From Spirochaetaceae bacterium (GTDB lineage: Bacteria; Spirochaetota; Spirochaetia; SZUA-6; Fen-1364), in contig PLNO01000193.1 in assembly GCA_003141795.1 (NCBI GenBank), positions 13,900-39,386 on the forward strand: 25,487 nt of DNA, read 5' to 3'. The position numbers and the translations under genes are program-made. A model generated the notes under the pieces. It made no database searches, had not been told where the DNA came from, and saw only the letters and a program-made list of their open reading frames with translations. This document shows positions 1 to 7,967 of the stretch, piece by piece (the first letter of the stretch is position 1; each line of letters starts with the position of its first letter).

Positions 1-406
1 CCCGATCCGCTACCATATTGTAATTCTCAGGAGAGTCGGGAGGGACGTTCGTGGGGGTGACCACCACTTCTGCGCCGTAGGCCCGCAGCAGGCTGATCTT
101 GTCTTCGCTCATCTTGTCCGGAAGGACGAAGATGCATCGATAGCCGCGCGTGGCAGCCACCAGGGCGAGCCCGACGCCGGTGTTGCCCGCCGTGGCCTCG
201 ACGATGACGCCCCCCGGCTTCAGGAGGCCTTCGCGTTCCGCAGCGTCGATCATTGTCACGGCGATGCGGTCTTTGATGCTTCCGCCCGGGTTGAGGTATT
301 CGACCTTGGCGAGCAGGGTCGCCGTGAGGCCCTTGCCGATCCTGTTCAGCTGCACGAGCGGGGTTTTCCCGATCGCCTCGAGGATGTTGTTCTTGACCCG
401 TGGCAT
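1..406 (-). CDS. Cystathionine beta-synthase-like PLP enzyme (3' end cut by window edge)
   Basis: Only the first 135 residues are in the window. The protein starts MPRVKNNILEAIGKTPLVQL and has the fold type II PLP-enzyme signatures: the Schiff-base Lys45 in NPGGSIKDRI and the phosphate loop TAGNTG (residues 72-77). The stretch GAEVVVTPTN followed by PDSPEN (about 111-127) is typical of the cystathionine beta-synthase branch rather than CysK proper, so the likely reaction is condensation of serine (or O-acetylserine) with homocysteine in reverse transsulfuration. The start is set by AGGAGGG six bases upstream of the ATG at 406. It is divergent from metY across a 208-base AT-rich gap. Whether C-terminal CBS domains exist cannot be seen. 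The alternative is a second cysteine synthase. Confidence 0.85.
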   Translation of the reverse strand, partial: MPRVKNNILEAIGKTPLVQLNRIGKGLTATLLAKVEYLNPGGSIKDRIAVTMIDAAEREGLLKPGGVIVEATAGNTGVGLALVAATRGYRCIFVLPDKMSEDKISLLRAYGAEVVVTPTNVPPDSPENYNMVADR

Positions 407-424
407 TTCATGCCCTCCTTAAAA

Positions 425-453
425 AATACTACTGAAACTGTCAAGATGGTAGT
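425..453. promoter_or_regulatory. Candidate operator upstream of the CBS-like gene
   Basis: AATACTA (425-431) and TGGTAGT (447-453) flank a TGTCAA/TTGACA core. The inner hexamers ACTACT and GGTAGT form an imperfect inverted repeat, matching at 5 of 6 bases. The same two words recur in the metY leader with closer spacing. The site lies just before the Shine-Dalgarno sequence of the leftward gene, where a bound repressor would block it. I could not place a convincing leftward -10 box: TTGACA occurs on the minus strand at 485-480 and 444-439 without a well-spaced partner. The link to the Rrf2 regulator is inference. Confidence 0.35.
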
Positions 454-529
454 TATTAGGTAGCAATGGGCTGGACTATTGTCAAGAGATCAATCACTAT
501 TAATTCCATGGAATTTGTATCATCGAGTA

Positions 530-558
530 TTGACACATGAATCTGAAATCTGTAGAAT
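530..558 (+). promoter_or_regulatory. Sigma-70-type promoter of the metY-cysK-rrf2-mnmA operon
   Basis: TTGACA (530-535), a 17-base spacer and TAGAAT (553-558) give a near-consensus housekeeping promoter. Transcription would begin near 565, about 50 bases before metY. A second perfect TATAAT lies at 587-592 but lacks a -35 box, so it may be a secondary or regulated start. Confidence 0.7.
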
Positions 559-562
559 TACA

Positions 563-585
563 ACCAATACTATCGCTTTGGTAGT
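563..585. promoter_or_regulatory. Candidate operator at the metY transcription start
   Basis: ACCAA (563-567) and TTGGT (578-582) are perfect inverted arms. Overlapping them are AATACTA (566-572) and TGGTAGT (579-585), the same words found beside the divergent CBS-like gene. The site covers the predicted start point, the usual place for a repressor. The Rrf2 protein encoded in this operon is the natural candidate. The sequence does not fit the E. coli IscR consensus exactly. Confidence 0.4.
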
Positions 586-614
586 GTATAATACATTGCG
601 GAGAGGAGAGAGTG

Positions 615-1907
615 ATGAGTGAGCAGAAGAAACTGAGGTTCGAAACGCTGGCGTTACACGGCGGCCAGGAAGTGGACGCAACCACCTCACGCGGGGTCCC
701 CATCTATCGGACGAGCTCGTACGTGTTCCCCACGACGGAGCGTGCGGCCAACTTGTTCGGGCTGAAGGAGCTCGGCAACATCTACACGCGTCTCGGAGGT
801 CCGACGGAGGACGTTCTCGAGCAGAGGGTGACGCTCCTCGAAGGCGGCGCGGCATCGGTGACGGCCGCCTCGGGAACCGCGGCCATCTACAACTCGATCA
901 TTACTATCGCCCAGCAGGGCGATGAGATCGTCTCCGCGAACAACCTCTACGGTGGGACCTACACGATGTTCGACGCCATCCTCCCTCAGTTCGGCATCAC
1001 GACGCGCTTCGTGAAGTTCGACGACCTGAAGGCGTACGAGAAGGCCATCACCCCGAAGACGCGTGCCATCTTCGTGGAAACCATCGGCAACCCGTCGCTT
1101 GACTTCGTGGACATAGAGGCCGTTGCGAAGATCGCCCACGATCACGGTCTGCCCCTCATCGTCGATGCCACCTTCACCACCCCCTATCTTCTGCGAACCA
1201 TCGAGCACGGGGCGGACATCGTCGTGAACTCCCTCACCAAATGGCTGGGTGGCCACGGTACGGCTATCGGTGGAATCACCACAGACTCGGGCAAGTTCGA
1301 CTGGAAGGACAAGAAGTTCAAGCTCTTCAATGATCCCGACCCCAACTACCATGGCCTGAAGTGGGCGCACGATCTTCCCGCCGGCCTGGCGCCCATTGCC
1401 TTCGCTTTGCGTCTGCGCACTGTGCCTCTCAGGAACCTGGGCGCGTGCTTGTCTCCCGACAATGCGTGGATATTCCTCCAGGGCATCGAGACGCTTCCCA
1501 TCCGTATGGAAAAGATCTCCAGCAATGCCCTGGCCGTTGCGCAGTGGCTGAAGAAGCACCCCAAGGTTGCGTGGATCCGCTACCCCGGGCTCAACGAAGA
1601 CCCCTCCTACACCGTCGCCAGCAAGTATCTGAAGAGGGGATTCGGCGGCATGGTCGTCTTCGGCCCCAAGGGCGGAAAGGCGGCGGGAGAGAAGTTCATC
1701 AACTCGCTGAAGCTCGTTTCCCACCTGGCGAACGTCGGGGACGCGAAGAGCCTCGCGCTGCACCCCGCCAGCACGTCGCACTCGCAGCTCACCGAAGAGC
1801 AGCAGCGCGAGGGAGGGTTGACCCCCGAGCTCGTGAGGCTTTCCATTGGGCTGGAGCACATCGATGACATCAAGGATGACATCGAGCAGGCTCTGGCAAA
1901 GATATAG
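615..1907 (+). CDS. metY: O-acetylhomoserine sulfhydrylase (MetY)
   Basis: Makes homocysteine from O-acetylhomoserine and sulfide, a direct sulfhydrylation route to methionine; cytoplasmic and PLP-dependent. The 430-residue protein is full length for the family. It opens with [10 protein letters not shown], has YTRLGGPT (57-64) and SGTAA (86-90), and carries the Schiff-base Lys209 in [11 protein letters not shown]. The long insert around residues 225-285, before the second half of the fold, distinguishes MetY from MetB and MetC. The ATG at 615 is preferred to the GTG at 612 because GGAG at 605-608 is then six bases away. It is first in the operon, 13 bases ahead of cysK, and shares sulfide use with it. 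A role in homocysteine synthesis fits the divergent CBS-like gene, which would consume homocysteine. Confidence 0.95.
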   Translation: MSEQKKLRFETLALHGGQEVDATTSRGVPIYRTSSYVFPTTERAANLFGLKELGNIYTRLGGPTEDVLEQRVTLLEGGAASVTAASGTAAIYNSIITIAQQGDEIVSANNLYGGTYTMFDAILPQFGITTRFVKFDDLKAYEKAITPKTRAIFVETIGNPSLDFVDIEAVAKIAHDHGLPLIVDATFTTPYLLRTIEHGADIVVNSLTKWLGGHGTAIGGITTDSGKFDWKDKKFKLFNDPDPNYHGLKWAHDLPAGLAPIAFALRLRTVPLRNLGACLSPDNAWIFLQGIETLPIRMEKISSNALAVAQWLKKHPKVAWIRYPGLNEDPSYTVASKYLKRGFGGMVVFGPKGGKAAGEKFINSLKLVSHLANVGDAKSLALHPASTSHSQLTEEQQREGGLTPELVRLSIGLEHIDDIKDDIEQALAKI

Positions 1908-1920
1908 GGAGGCATCAGGA

Positions 1921-2850
1921 ATGGGAATCAAGGCAAATGTGCTCGAGCTGATCGGCAACACCCCCCTTGTGCGCCTCAATCGGGTCACCGACGGTGCAAA
2001 GGGGGAAGTCGTCGCGAAGCTCGAATCGCGCAACCCCCTGTCCAGCGTCAAGGACCGCATAGCCCTCGCCATGGTGGAGGACGCGGAGAAAAGGGGGCTG
2101 CTGAAGAAGGGCAGCGTGATCATCGAGCCCACCAGTGGAAACACCGGCATCGGGCTCGCGTACGTCGCCGCGGTGAAGGGGTATCGTTGTATCATCGCGA
2201 TGCCCGAGAGCTTCAGCATCGAGCGAAGAAAGCTGCTGAAAGTGCTGGGGGCGGAGCTGGTGCTCACTCCCGCGCAGCTCGGCATGAAGGGCGCGGTGGA
2301 GAAGGCGAAGGAGCTGCTGGAGTCCACGCCGAACGCGTTCATCCCGCAGCAGTTCGAGAACCCGGCGAACCCCGAGGTGCACCGCAAGACGACCGCTGAG
2401 GAGATCTGGAAGGACACCGACGGCAGGGTGGACTTCGTCGTTGCCGGCGTCGGCACGGGCGGGACCATCACCGGTATCGCCGAAAGCCTGAAAAAGAAGA
2501 AACCGAGCGTGAAGATCGTGGCGGTGGAGCCGTTCAAGTCCCCGCTGCTCTCGGGCGACGGCCCGCACACCCCGCATAAGATCCAGGGCATCAGCCCCGG
2601 ATTCATTCCGGGGGTTCTGCGGCGCGAGCTCATCGACGAGGTGATCAAGATCCAGGAGGAGGATGCGGGCATCACCGCACGCCGCCTGGCGAAGGAGGAG
2701 GGTATCCTCGTGGGCATCTCCTCGGGGGCTGCCGCATGGGCAGCGGTCCAGCTTGCCAAGAGGCCTGAGAACGCGGGCAAGCTGATCGTTGTCATCCTCC
2801 CCGACACGGGGGAGCGCTACCTCAGCACCTGGCTCTTCGAGGACGCCTGA
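1921..2850 (+). CDS. cysK: Cysteine synthase (O-acetylserine sulfhydrylase)
   Basis: Forms cysteine from O-acetylserine and sulfide. The 309-residue length is standard. The motifs are all present: Lys44 in [10 protein letters not shown] for PLP, TSGNTG (71-76), the glycine loop GTGGT (178-182) binding the PLP phosphate, and GISSGAA (265-271). There is no CBS domain tail. The start ATG follows GGGAGG by eight bases. It sits second in the operon and three bases before the Rrf2 regulator, the arrangement used in other bacteria for cysteine-responsive control. It is a paralogue of the divergent CBS-like gene, so the window holds two fold type II enzymes of likely different substrate choice. Confidence 0.93.
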   Translation: MGIKANVLELIGNTPLVRLNRVTDGAKGEVVAKLESRNPLSSVKDRIALAMVEDAEKRGLLKKGSVIIEPTSGNTGIGLAYVAAVKGYRCIIAMPESFSIERRKLLKVLGAELVLTPAQLGMKGAVEKAKELLESTPNAFIPQQFENPANPEVHRKTTAEEIWKDTDGRVDFVVAGVGTGGTITGIAESLKKKKPSVKIVAVEPFKSPLLSGDGPHTPHKIQGISPGFIPGVLRRELIDEVIKIQEEDAGITARRLAKEEGILVGISSGAAAWAAVQLAKRPENAGKLIVVILPDTGERYLSTWLFEDA

Positions 2851-2853
2851 GGC

Positions 2854-3336
2854 ATGTCCCTGCAGATGTCGACACGGGGCCGCTATGGGCTTCGGCTCAT
2901 GGTGGCCCTCGCCATGCACTACGGCAACGGAAGCAGCCTCCTCAAATCGATCGCGGCGCAGGAGGAGATCTCCGAGAAGTACCTCGGCCAGATCATCATC
3001 CCGCTGAAGTCCGCGGGCCTCATCATCTCCCACCGCGGGGCGCACGGGGGCTATTCCCTCGCGCGCCCTCCCGAGGATATAACGGTGAAGGACGTGGTGG
3101 AGGCCATCGAGGGGGCCATAGCCCCCGTGCCGTGCGTCGATCCCATTGCGGGGGCGAGCGTCGGCGAATGCGGGGAGAATCCGTCCGGATGCGAGCGCGC
3201 CACGACCTGCGTGGCCACTCACGTCTGGCGCAAGTTGCGCGACGACATCGTCTCCTCGCTCGCCTCCTTCACGTTGAGCGCCCTGGCGAGCGAGGCTCGC
3301 GACCTCGGCCAGGGTTCGGAGAACTACGTGATTTAG
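2854..3336 (+). CDS. Rrf2-family transcriptional regulator, probable Fe-S or cysteine sensor
   Basis: The 160-residue protein begins with the family hallmark MSTRGRYGLRLM (from residue 5). A winged helix-turn-helix follows, ending in the wing sequence GAHGGYSLARPPEDITV (63-79). Four cysteines, Cys94, Cys106, Cys113 and Cys119, sit where IscR-type members hold a [2Fe-2S] cluster, but the spacing is wider than IscR's. Rrf2 proteins control Fe-S assembly (IscR), cysteine synthesis (CymR) or nitric oxide response (NsrR). Position between cysK and mnmA argues for sulfur control. Start at 2854 sits three bases after the cysK stop; the internal ATG at 2866 is an alternative, giving the canonical N-terminus. 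The candidate targets are the paired motifs in the 407-614 gap. Confidence 0.9.
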   Translation: MSLQMSTRGRYGLRLMVALAMHYGNGSSLLKSIAAQEEISEKYLGQIIIPLKSAGLIISHRGAHGGYSLARPPEDITVKDVVEAIEGAIAPVPCVDPIAGASVGECGENPSGCERATTCVATHVWRKLRDDIVSSLASFTLSALASEARDLGQGSENYVI

Positions 3337-3344
3337 GAGGCGCT

Positions 3345-4418
3345 GTGCCAAAGCGCGTGATCGTCGGAATGAGCGGGGGAGTGGACTCCTCCGTCGCAGC
3401 ATATCTCCTGAAAGACGCCGGCTACGACGTGCTGGGCGTGACGATGAGGATCTACTCGGGAAAGCCCGTCGACGGGCCGGTCCCCGATTCCTGTTACGGA
3501 CCCGGCGAGCCGGGCGACATCGCGCAGGCGGCGGCGATCTGCGCGAAGCTCGGGGTGCCGCACACGGTGGTGGACCTCCGCGACGAGTATCGCGCACTGG
3601 TGCTGGACTACGCGCGCGACGAATACCTCAGTGGCCGCACCCCCAACCCCTGCGTCCTCTGCAACCAGAAGGTGAAGTTCGGAATGCTGCTGGACAAGGT
3701 GAGCTCGGAGGCAGGCATCGAGTTCGACCTCTTCGCCACGGGCCATTACTGCAGGGTGGTTCGCATGGAGGACACCGGCCGCTTCGCCATTCGCACCGCC
3801 GCAGACCCCGCGAAGGACCAGTCCTACTTCCTCTGCATGCTCACGCAGCACCAGCTCGGCCGCGTGCATTTCCCGCTCGGCGGCATGCGAAAGCCCGAGG
3901 TGCGTGAGCTGGCGCGCGCGGCGGGACTTTCCAATCATGACAGGCCGGAGAGCCAGGACTTCGTCTTCGGCGGCTACCGCGCGGTCGTCAGCGCGCCGGA
4001 GAAGATGGGCACCATCACCGATGAGCGCGGCGAGGTCATCGGACAGCATAAGGGGATCTGGGGGTACACGATCGGGCAGCGCAAGGGCCTGGGCGTCGGC
4101 GGGACAGGGCCGCTGTACGTCACCTCGATCGACGCTGCAACCAATACGCTGGTGGCGGGACCCGAATCGTCGTTGTACCGCCGTGAGCTCATTGCGCGCG
4201 ACGTCAATTGGGCGGCCGTGCCCGCCCCCTCTGAGCCTCTGCTCCTTTCGGTGAAGATCCGCTACCGCAACCCCGCGGTGCCCGCCACCGTCCAGGCGAT
4301 GACGGACGGCCGCGTCCGCGTCACCTTCGACGAGCCGCAGCGGGCCATCGCGCGCGGCCAGTGGGCGGTGTTCTACGACGGTGACATCCTCGTTGCAGGT
4401 GGCGTCATCGACACCTGA
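3345..4418 (+). CDS. mnmA: tRNA-specific 2-thiouridylase MnmA
   Basis: Adds sulfur to uridine 34 of Lys, Glu and Gln tRNAs using ATP and a persulfide from a cysteine desulfurase. The 357-residue protein has the PP-loop SGGVDSS (10-16), the first catalytic cysteine in NPCVLCN (Cys103) and the second in QSYFLC (Cys164). Later come GYTIGQRKGL and the C-terminal beta-barrel. The GTG start at 3345 is chosen because AGGAGG (3335-3340) lies four bases upstream and the protein then begins PKRVIVGMSGGVDS; the open frame extends further up only as a shadow of the Rrf2 gene. Many bacteria have rrf2-iscS-mnmA runs. Here iscS is absent, so the desulfurase must be elsewhere. Confidence 0.95.
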   Translation: MPKRVIVGMSGGVDSSVAAYLLKDAGYDVLGVTMRIYSGKPVDGPVPDSCYGPGEPGDIAQAAAICAKLGVPHTVVDLRDEYRALVLDYARDEYLSGRTPNPCVLCNQKVKFGMLLDKVSSEAGIEFDLFATGHYCRVVRMEDTGRFAIRTAADPAKDQSYFLCMLTQHQLGRVHFPLGGMRKPEVRELARAAGLSNHDRPESQDFVFGGYRAVVSAPEKMGTITDERGEVIGQHKGIWGYTIGQRKGLGVGGTGPLYVTSIDAATNTLVAGPESSLYRRELIARDVNWAAVPAPSEPLLLSVKIRYRNPAVPATVQAMTDGRVRVTFDEPQRAIARGQWAVFYDGDILVAGGVIDT

Positions 4419-4434
4419 CGCCTCCCCCCCGTGG

Positions 4435-4463
4435 TGGACAGAGCAGGGGTCTCTGGCTACACT
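4435..4463 (+). promoter_or_regulatory. Promoter for the lysA-type gene
   Basis: TGGACA (4435-4440), 17 bases, TACACT (4458-4463). The start would be near 4470, leaving a very short leader that contains GGAGG (4472-4476) before the ATG at 4482. It lies 17 bases after the mnmA stop, so the lysA unit can be transcribed separately from the sulfur operon. Confidence 0.6.
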
Positions 4464-4481
4464 CCCCGAACGGAGGAGCAC

Positions 4482-5732
4482 ATGGCGGCCAAACCGCTCC
4501 CCTTCACCGGGGACCAGCTTTCGAAGATCATCCGCACCTACCCGACCCCCTTCCACATCTACGATGAGAAGGGCATCCGGGAGAACGCACGTGCGCTTGC
4601 CCGCGCTTTCTCATGGGCGGAGGGGTTTCGAGAGCATTTCGCGGTCAAAGCCTGCCCGAACCCCCACATCGTGAAGATCATGAAGGAGGAGGGTTTCGGC
4701 ACCGACTGCAGCTCCCTTCCCGAGCTCCTCATCTCGGAGCGCCTCGGCATCGAAGGCGAACGGATCATGTTCACCTCCAACGATACGCCTGCCAACGAGT
4801 ACGCGAAGGCGCGGCAACTGGGCGCCATCATCAACCTCGACGACATCACCCACATCGACTACCTCCAGGAGCACGTGGGGCTCCCCGACCTCCTCTCCTT
4901 CCGCTACAACCCCGGACCCCTCCGCCAGGGCAATGCGATCATCGGCACCCCCGAGCAGGCGAAGTACGGCTTCACCCGCTCGCAGCTCCTGGAGGGCTAC
5001 GCTCTGGCGCACAAGCGGGGAGTGAAGCGCTTCGGACTGCACGCGATGATCGTTTCCAATGAGCTCAAGCTCGATTACCACCTGGAAACGGCGCGCATGC
5101 TCTTCGATCTCATCGCGGAGATCACGGAGACTACCGGGGTGAGGATCGAGTTCGTGAACCTCGGCGGCGGGTTCGGCATCCCCTACAAGCCCGACCAGAC
5201 GGCGATCGACTGGGAGGAGCTGGGGCAGGGGATTCGCAAAGTGTACGAGACGCACGTGCGGGCCCGGGGGCTCCATCCCCTCAGGCTCTGCATGGAGAGC
5301 GGACGCGCGATGATGGGACCCTACGGGTGGCTCGTGAGCACGGTGCTGCATCTGAAGCACACGTACAAGGACTTCGTCGGGCTTGACTCCTCCATGGCCA
5401 ACCTGATGCGGCCGGCCCTGTACGGCGCGTATCACCACATCACGGTGATGGGCAAGGAGACATCTCCCGCTGACCACGTGTACGACGTCACGGGGTCCCT
5501 CTGTGAGAACAACGACAAGTTCGCCATCGACCGCGCGCTCCCGAAGATGGACAACGGGGACATCGTCGTCATCCACGACACGGGGGCCCACGGCTACGCT
5601 ATGGGCTTCAACTACAACGGCAAGCTGCGCTCCGCGGAGCTGCTTTTGAAACCGGACGGCACGGTGAAGCAGATCCGACGCGCGGAGACGGTCGACGATT
5701 ATTTCTCCACGGTGGAGTTCCCCACTCCCTGA
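4482..5732 (+). CDS. lysA: Diaminopimelate decarboxylase-type PLP enzyme
   Basis: An alanine-racemase-fold (fold type III) decarboxylase of 416 residues. Motifs in order: PLP lysine Lys56 in HFAVKACPNP, His187 in FGLHAMIVSNE stacking on the ring, the glycine loop NLGGGFGIPY (227-236), ESGRAMMGPYG (272-282, the family's EPGR region), Cys341 in SLCENNDKF (the CESxD element from the partner subunit), and DTGAHGYAMGFNYN. These support decarboxylation of meso-diaminopimelate to lysine. Variation at HAMIVSN (usually HCHIGSQ) and ESGR means a related substrate cannot be excluded. The start is set by GGAGG ahead of the ATG. DUF4037 follows after four bases, and a LysO-type exporter is encoded 3 kb away on the other strand. 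Confidence 0.85.
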   Translation: MAAKPLPFTGDQLSKIIRTYPTPFHIYDEKGIRENARALARAFSWAEGFREHFAVKACPNPHIVKIMKEEGFGTDCSSLPELLISERLGIEGERIMFTSNDTPANEYAKARQLGAIINLDDITHIDYLQEHVGLPDLLSFRYNPGPLRQGNAIIGTPEQAKYGFTRSQLLEGYALAHKRGVKRFGLHAMIVSNELKLDYHLETARMLFDLIAEITETTGVRIEFVNLGGGFGIPYKPDQTAIDWEELGQGIRKVYETHVRARGLHPLRLCMESGRAMMGPYGWLVSTVLHLKHTYKDFVGLDSSMANLMRPALYGAYHHITVMGKETSPADHVYDVTGSLCENNDKFAIDRALPKMDNGDIVVIHDTGAHGYAMGFNYNGKLRSAELLLKPDGTVKQIRRAETVDDYFSTVEFPTP

Positions 5733-5736
5733 CGCG

Positions 5737-6840
5737 ATGGACGCTCCCCAGGGGTTCGTGCCCGGGCTCGCCCTCGGGCGGATGTTCTATGACGAGGTCG
5801 CCAGAGAGGTCGTGGAGAACGTCGTGCAGCCCGGCTCCTATGCTGCCGGATTCATGGGCAAGGGCTCGGACGTTCTGGGCTACGATTCGCCGACCTCCGC
5901 TGACCACGACTGGGGACCGCGCTTCCTCGTCTTCCTTGCCGACGGAGCGAGCCCTGCGCTTGCCGCTCGGTTGGACGCGGAGTTGAAGCGGGCCCTGCCA
6001 AAGACCTTCCACGGACATCCGGTGAGCTTTCCCGATCCCGACCCTCTCGAATCCGGCGTGGACTCCGCAGAAGGTTTCGACTCTGACGCCGTCCACCACC
6101 TCGTGCAGATCACGACGCTCCACGAATGGCTCGTACGATTCCTGGGAATGGATCCGCGGGGGGGGATGGGAAGCCTCGACTGGCTTACGTTCCCCGAGCA
6201 ACGCCTCGTCGAGGTCACCTCCGGTGAAGTCTTCCACGACCCGCGTGGCGAGCTCACCGCGGTGCGGGGCATGCTGGCCTATCATCCGCGCGACGTGTGG
6301 CTGTACCGCATGGCCTGCCAGTGGCAGAGGATCTCCCAGGAGGAAGCATTCGTCGGACGCTGCGCGGAATCAGTCGACCTGCTGGGGATGAGGCTGCTCG
6401 CCGCGCGGGTGTCACGGGACGTGATGAAGCTCGGCTTCCTCATGGAGCGGCGCTACGCGCCGTACGATAAGTGGCTGGGCACCGCGTTCGGCCGTCTGGC
6501 ATGCGGCTCGTCCATGATGCCTCGACTGCTTGCGGTACTGGACGCTCGCGATTATCCGACCCTCGAGAAGAGCCTCGTGGAGGTCTATCGAGCGCTCGCG
6601 GGGATGCACAACGGGCTGGGCGTCACCGGCGCCCTGGACACGACCCCGCGGAGCTACCTCTCCCGGCCGTACCTCGTGCTGCGCGCCGACAGGTTCGCCA
6701 ATGCGCTGCTGCACGCGATCCGTGACACGACCCTCACGAGGATCCCGGTGCGCATGGGCGCCATCGACCAGTTCATAGATTGCACTGACTACATCGAGAA
6801 CGTGGGGATGTATCGCAAGACGCTGAGCCTGTACCGCTGA
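5737..6840 (+). CDS. DUF4037 protein, nucleotidyltransferase-like
   Basis: A 367-residue cytoplasmic protein. Near the N-terminus it has GKGSDVLGYD (41-50) followed by SADHDWGPR (54-62). This is the Gly-Ser-x-Asp plus downstream acidic pattern of the polymerase-beta-type nucleotidyltransferase fold. The middle has WQRISQEEAFVGR and a later MERRYAPYDKWLGTAF, both typical of DUF4037. The family's substrate is not known to me. It starts four bases after the lysA stop and shares its promoter. There is no strong Shine-Dalgarno sequence, so coupled translation is likely. A run of eight G (6158-6165) lies inside the gene. The assignment to the family is firm and the activity is unproven. Confidence 0.8.
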   Translation: MDAPQGFVPGLALGRMFYDEVAREVVENVVQPGSYAAGFMGKGSDVLGYDSPTSADHDWGPRFLVFLADGASPALAARLDAELKRALPKTFHGHPVSFPDPDPLESGVDSAEGFDSDAVHHLVQITTLHEWLVRFLGMDPRGGMGSLDWLTFPEQRLVEVTSGEVFHDPRGELTAVRGMLAYHPRDVWLYRMACQWQRISQEEAFVGRCAESVDLLGMRLLAARVSRDVMKLGFLMERRYAPYDKWLGTAFGRLACGSSMMPRLLAVLDARDYPTLEKSLVEVYRALAGMHNGLGVTGALDTTPRSYLSRPYLVLRADRFANALLHAIRDTTLTRIPVRMGAIDQFIDCTDYIENVGMYRKTLSLYR

Positions 6841-6862
6841 GCGGGCCGCGTGATGGCGATGC

Positions 6863-6933
6863 CGGCCTTACAGGCCGTCACGGCGCCGCCCCCATAGGGC
6901 GGTCGCTCACAACAGCGGGCCTACAGGCCCGCT
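6863..6933. terminator. Cluster of three hairpins between convergent genes
   Basis: Three stem-loops occur in 71 bases. CGGCCT/AGGCCG (6863-6877) has a 3-base loop, CCGCCC/GGGCGG (6886-6902) a 5-base loop, and AGCGGGCCT/AGGCCCGCT (6914-6933) a 2-base loop. The last contains the stop codon of the leftward leuB-type gene in its loop. There are no T-tracts, so factor-independent termination is uncertain; a two-way transcription barrier or mRNA 3'-end stabiliser fits the position. Confidence 0.5.
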
Positions 6934-7967
6934 GAGACCATGTCGCCGATTTCCGACGTCGAGAACCCCATCTTGCCGGCCGCCATGCTCTTCATCTTCC
7001 CGATCACGGTCATGACGGATTTCTCCACCGCCGCGGCTGCCACCGGCTGGCCGATCTGATCGAGCAGCATCGCGCCGGCAAGTATGGATGCCACGGGGTT
7101 GATGACGTTCTGGCCCGTGTACTTGGGTGCTGAGCCGCTGATGGGCTCGAACATCGACACGCCCTGAGGGTTGAGGTTCCCGCCGGCAGCCACGCCCATG
7201 CCGCCCTGGATGATGGCTCCGAGGTCCGTGATGATGTCGCCGAACATGTTCTCCGTGACGATCACGTCGAACCATTCGGGGTTCTTCACCATCCACATCG
7301 TGGTGGCGTCGATATGGGCGTAGTCCGTGGTGATGTCGGGATACTCTTTCGCCACTTCCATGAAGGTGCGGTACCACAGGTCCTGCACGTAGGTGAGGAC
7401 GTTCGTCTTCCCCGCCATCGTCAGCTTCTTGCGCTTATTGCGCTTGCGGGTGTACTCGAAGGCGTACCTGATGCACCGCTCCACGCCCTTGCGCGTGTAG
7501 ACCATCTCCTGCATGGCCACCTCGTCCGGCGTCCCCTTCTTGAGGAACCCGCCGACGCCGGTGTACAGGCCTTCCACGTTTTCCCGCACGATCACGAAAT
7601 CGATCTCCGCCGGTCCCTTGTTGGCGAGCGGCGTCTCCACGTTCGGGTACAGCCGCACAGGACGGAGGTTGATGTACTGGTCCAGCTCGAAGCGTAGACG
7701 CAGAAGGATGCCCTGCTCGAGGATGCCCGGCTTCACGTCCGGGTGTCCGATGGCGCCGAGGAATATCGAGTCGAAACCCCGCAGGGTCTCGACGGCGTTC
7801 GGCGGGAGGGTTTCGCCCGTCTTCAAGTAATTCTCCCCGCCCCAACCGAACGTCGTGAATGCGAGAGGTATGGAGAACTTCTTCGAGGCCGCGGTGAGGA
7901 CCTTCACGCCTTCACGAACGACTTCGGGCCCTGTCCCGTCGCCGGGAATGACTGCAATCCTGCTCAT
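6921..7967 (-). CDS. leuB: Isocitrate/isopropylmalate dehydrogenase family, LeuB-like
   Basis: An NAD-dependent beta-decarboxylating dehydrogenase of 348 residues, close to the 350-360 of LeuB. It begins with the nucleotide/substrate-fold opening [13 protein letters not shown]. Substrate arginines lie in [21 protein letters not shown] (88-108), and [14 protein letters not shown] (128-140) carries the family's conserved glutamate and tyrosine. Metal-binding aspartates lie in [13 protein letters not shown] (239-251), and the adenosine loop is [14 protein letters not shown] (278-291). The substrate is most likely 3-isopropylmalate (leucine pathway), but homoisocitrate, tartrate or isocitrate relatives share these motifs and no other leucine genes are nearby. 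Its ATG overlaps the TGA of the upstream hydrolase by four bases, so translation is coupled. Confidence 0.8.
   Translation of the reverse strand: MSRIAVIPGDGTGPEVVREGVKVLTAASKKFSIPLAFTTFGWGGENYLKTGETLPPNAVETLRGFDSIFLGAIGHPDVKPGILEQGILLRLRFELDQYINLRPVRLYPNVETPLANKGPAEIDFVIVRENVEGLYTGVGGFLKKGTPDEVAMQEMVYTRKGVERCIRYAFEYTRKRNKRKKLTMAGKTNVLTYVQDLWYRTFMEVAKEYPDITTDYAHIDATTMWMVKNPEWFDVIVTENMFGDIITDLGAIIQGGMGVAAGGNLNPQGVSMFEPISGSAPKYTGQNVINPVASILAGAMLLDQIGQPVAAAAVEKSVMTVIGKMKSMAAGKMGFSTSEIGDMVSAGL

Noticed and set aside
587..592. Perfect TATAAT as the main metY -10 box
   Set aside because: No -35 box at 16-18 bases upstream, while TTGACA-N17-TAGAAT lies just before it; kept only as a possible secondary start.
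687..2807. A 706-codon open frame on the minus strand
   Set aside because: It lies antisense to metY and cysK, whose proteins are unmistakable. Long antisense frames are expected in GC-rich coding sequence.
3132..3344. A 71-codon N-terminal extension of MnmA
   Set aside because: It lies inside the Rrf2 gene in another frame; the GTG at 3345 has an ideal Shine-Dalgarno sequence and the family N-terminus.
1915..3597. A 560-codon open frame on the minus strand
   Set aside because: It is antisense to cysK, the Rrf2 gene and the start of mnmA; composition is Arg/Pro-rich with no domain.
6158..6165. A run of eight G inside the DUF4037 gene as a frameshift or phase-variation site
   Set aside because: The frame is intact on both sides and the protein motifs continue; one run without read data gives no evidence of switching.
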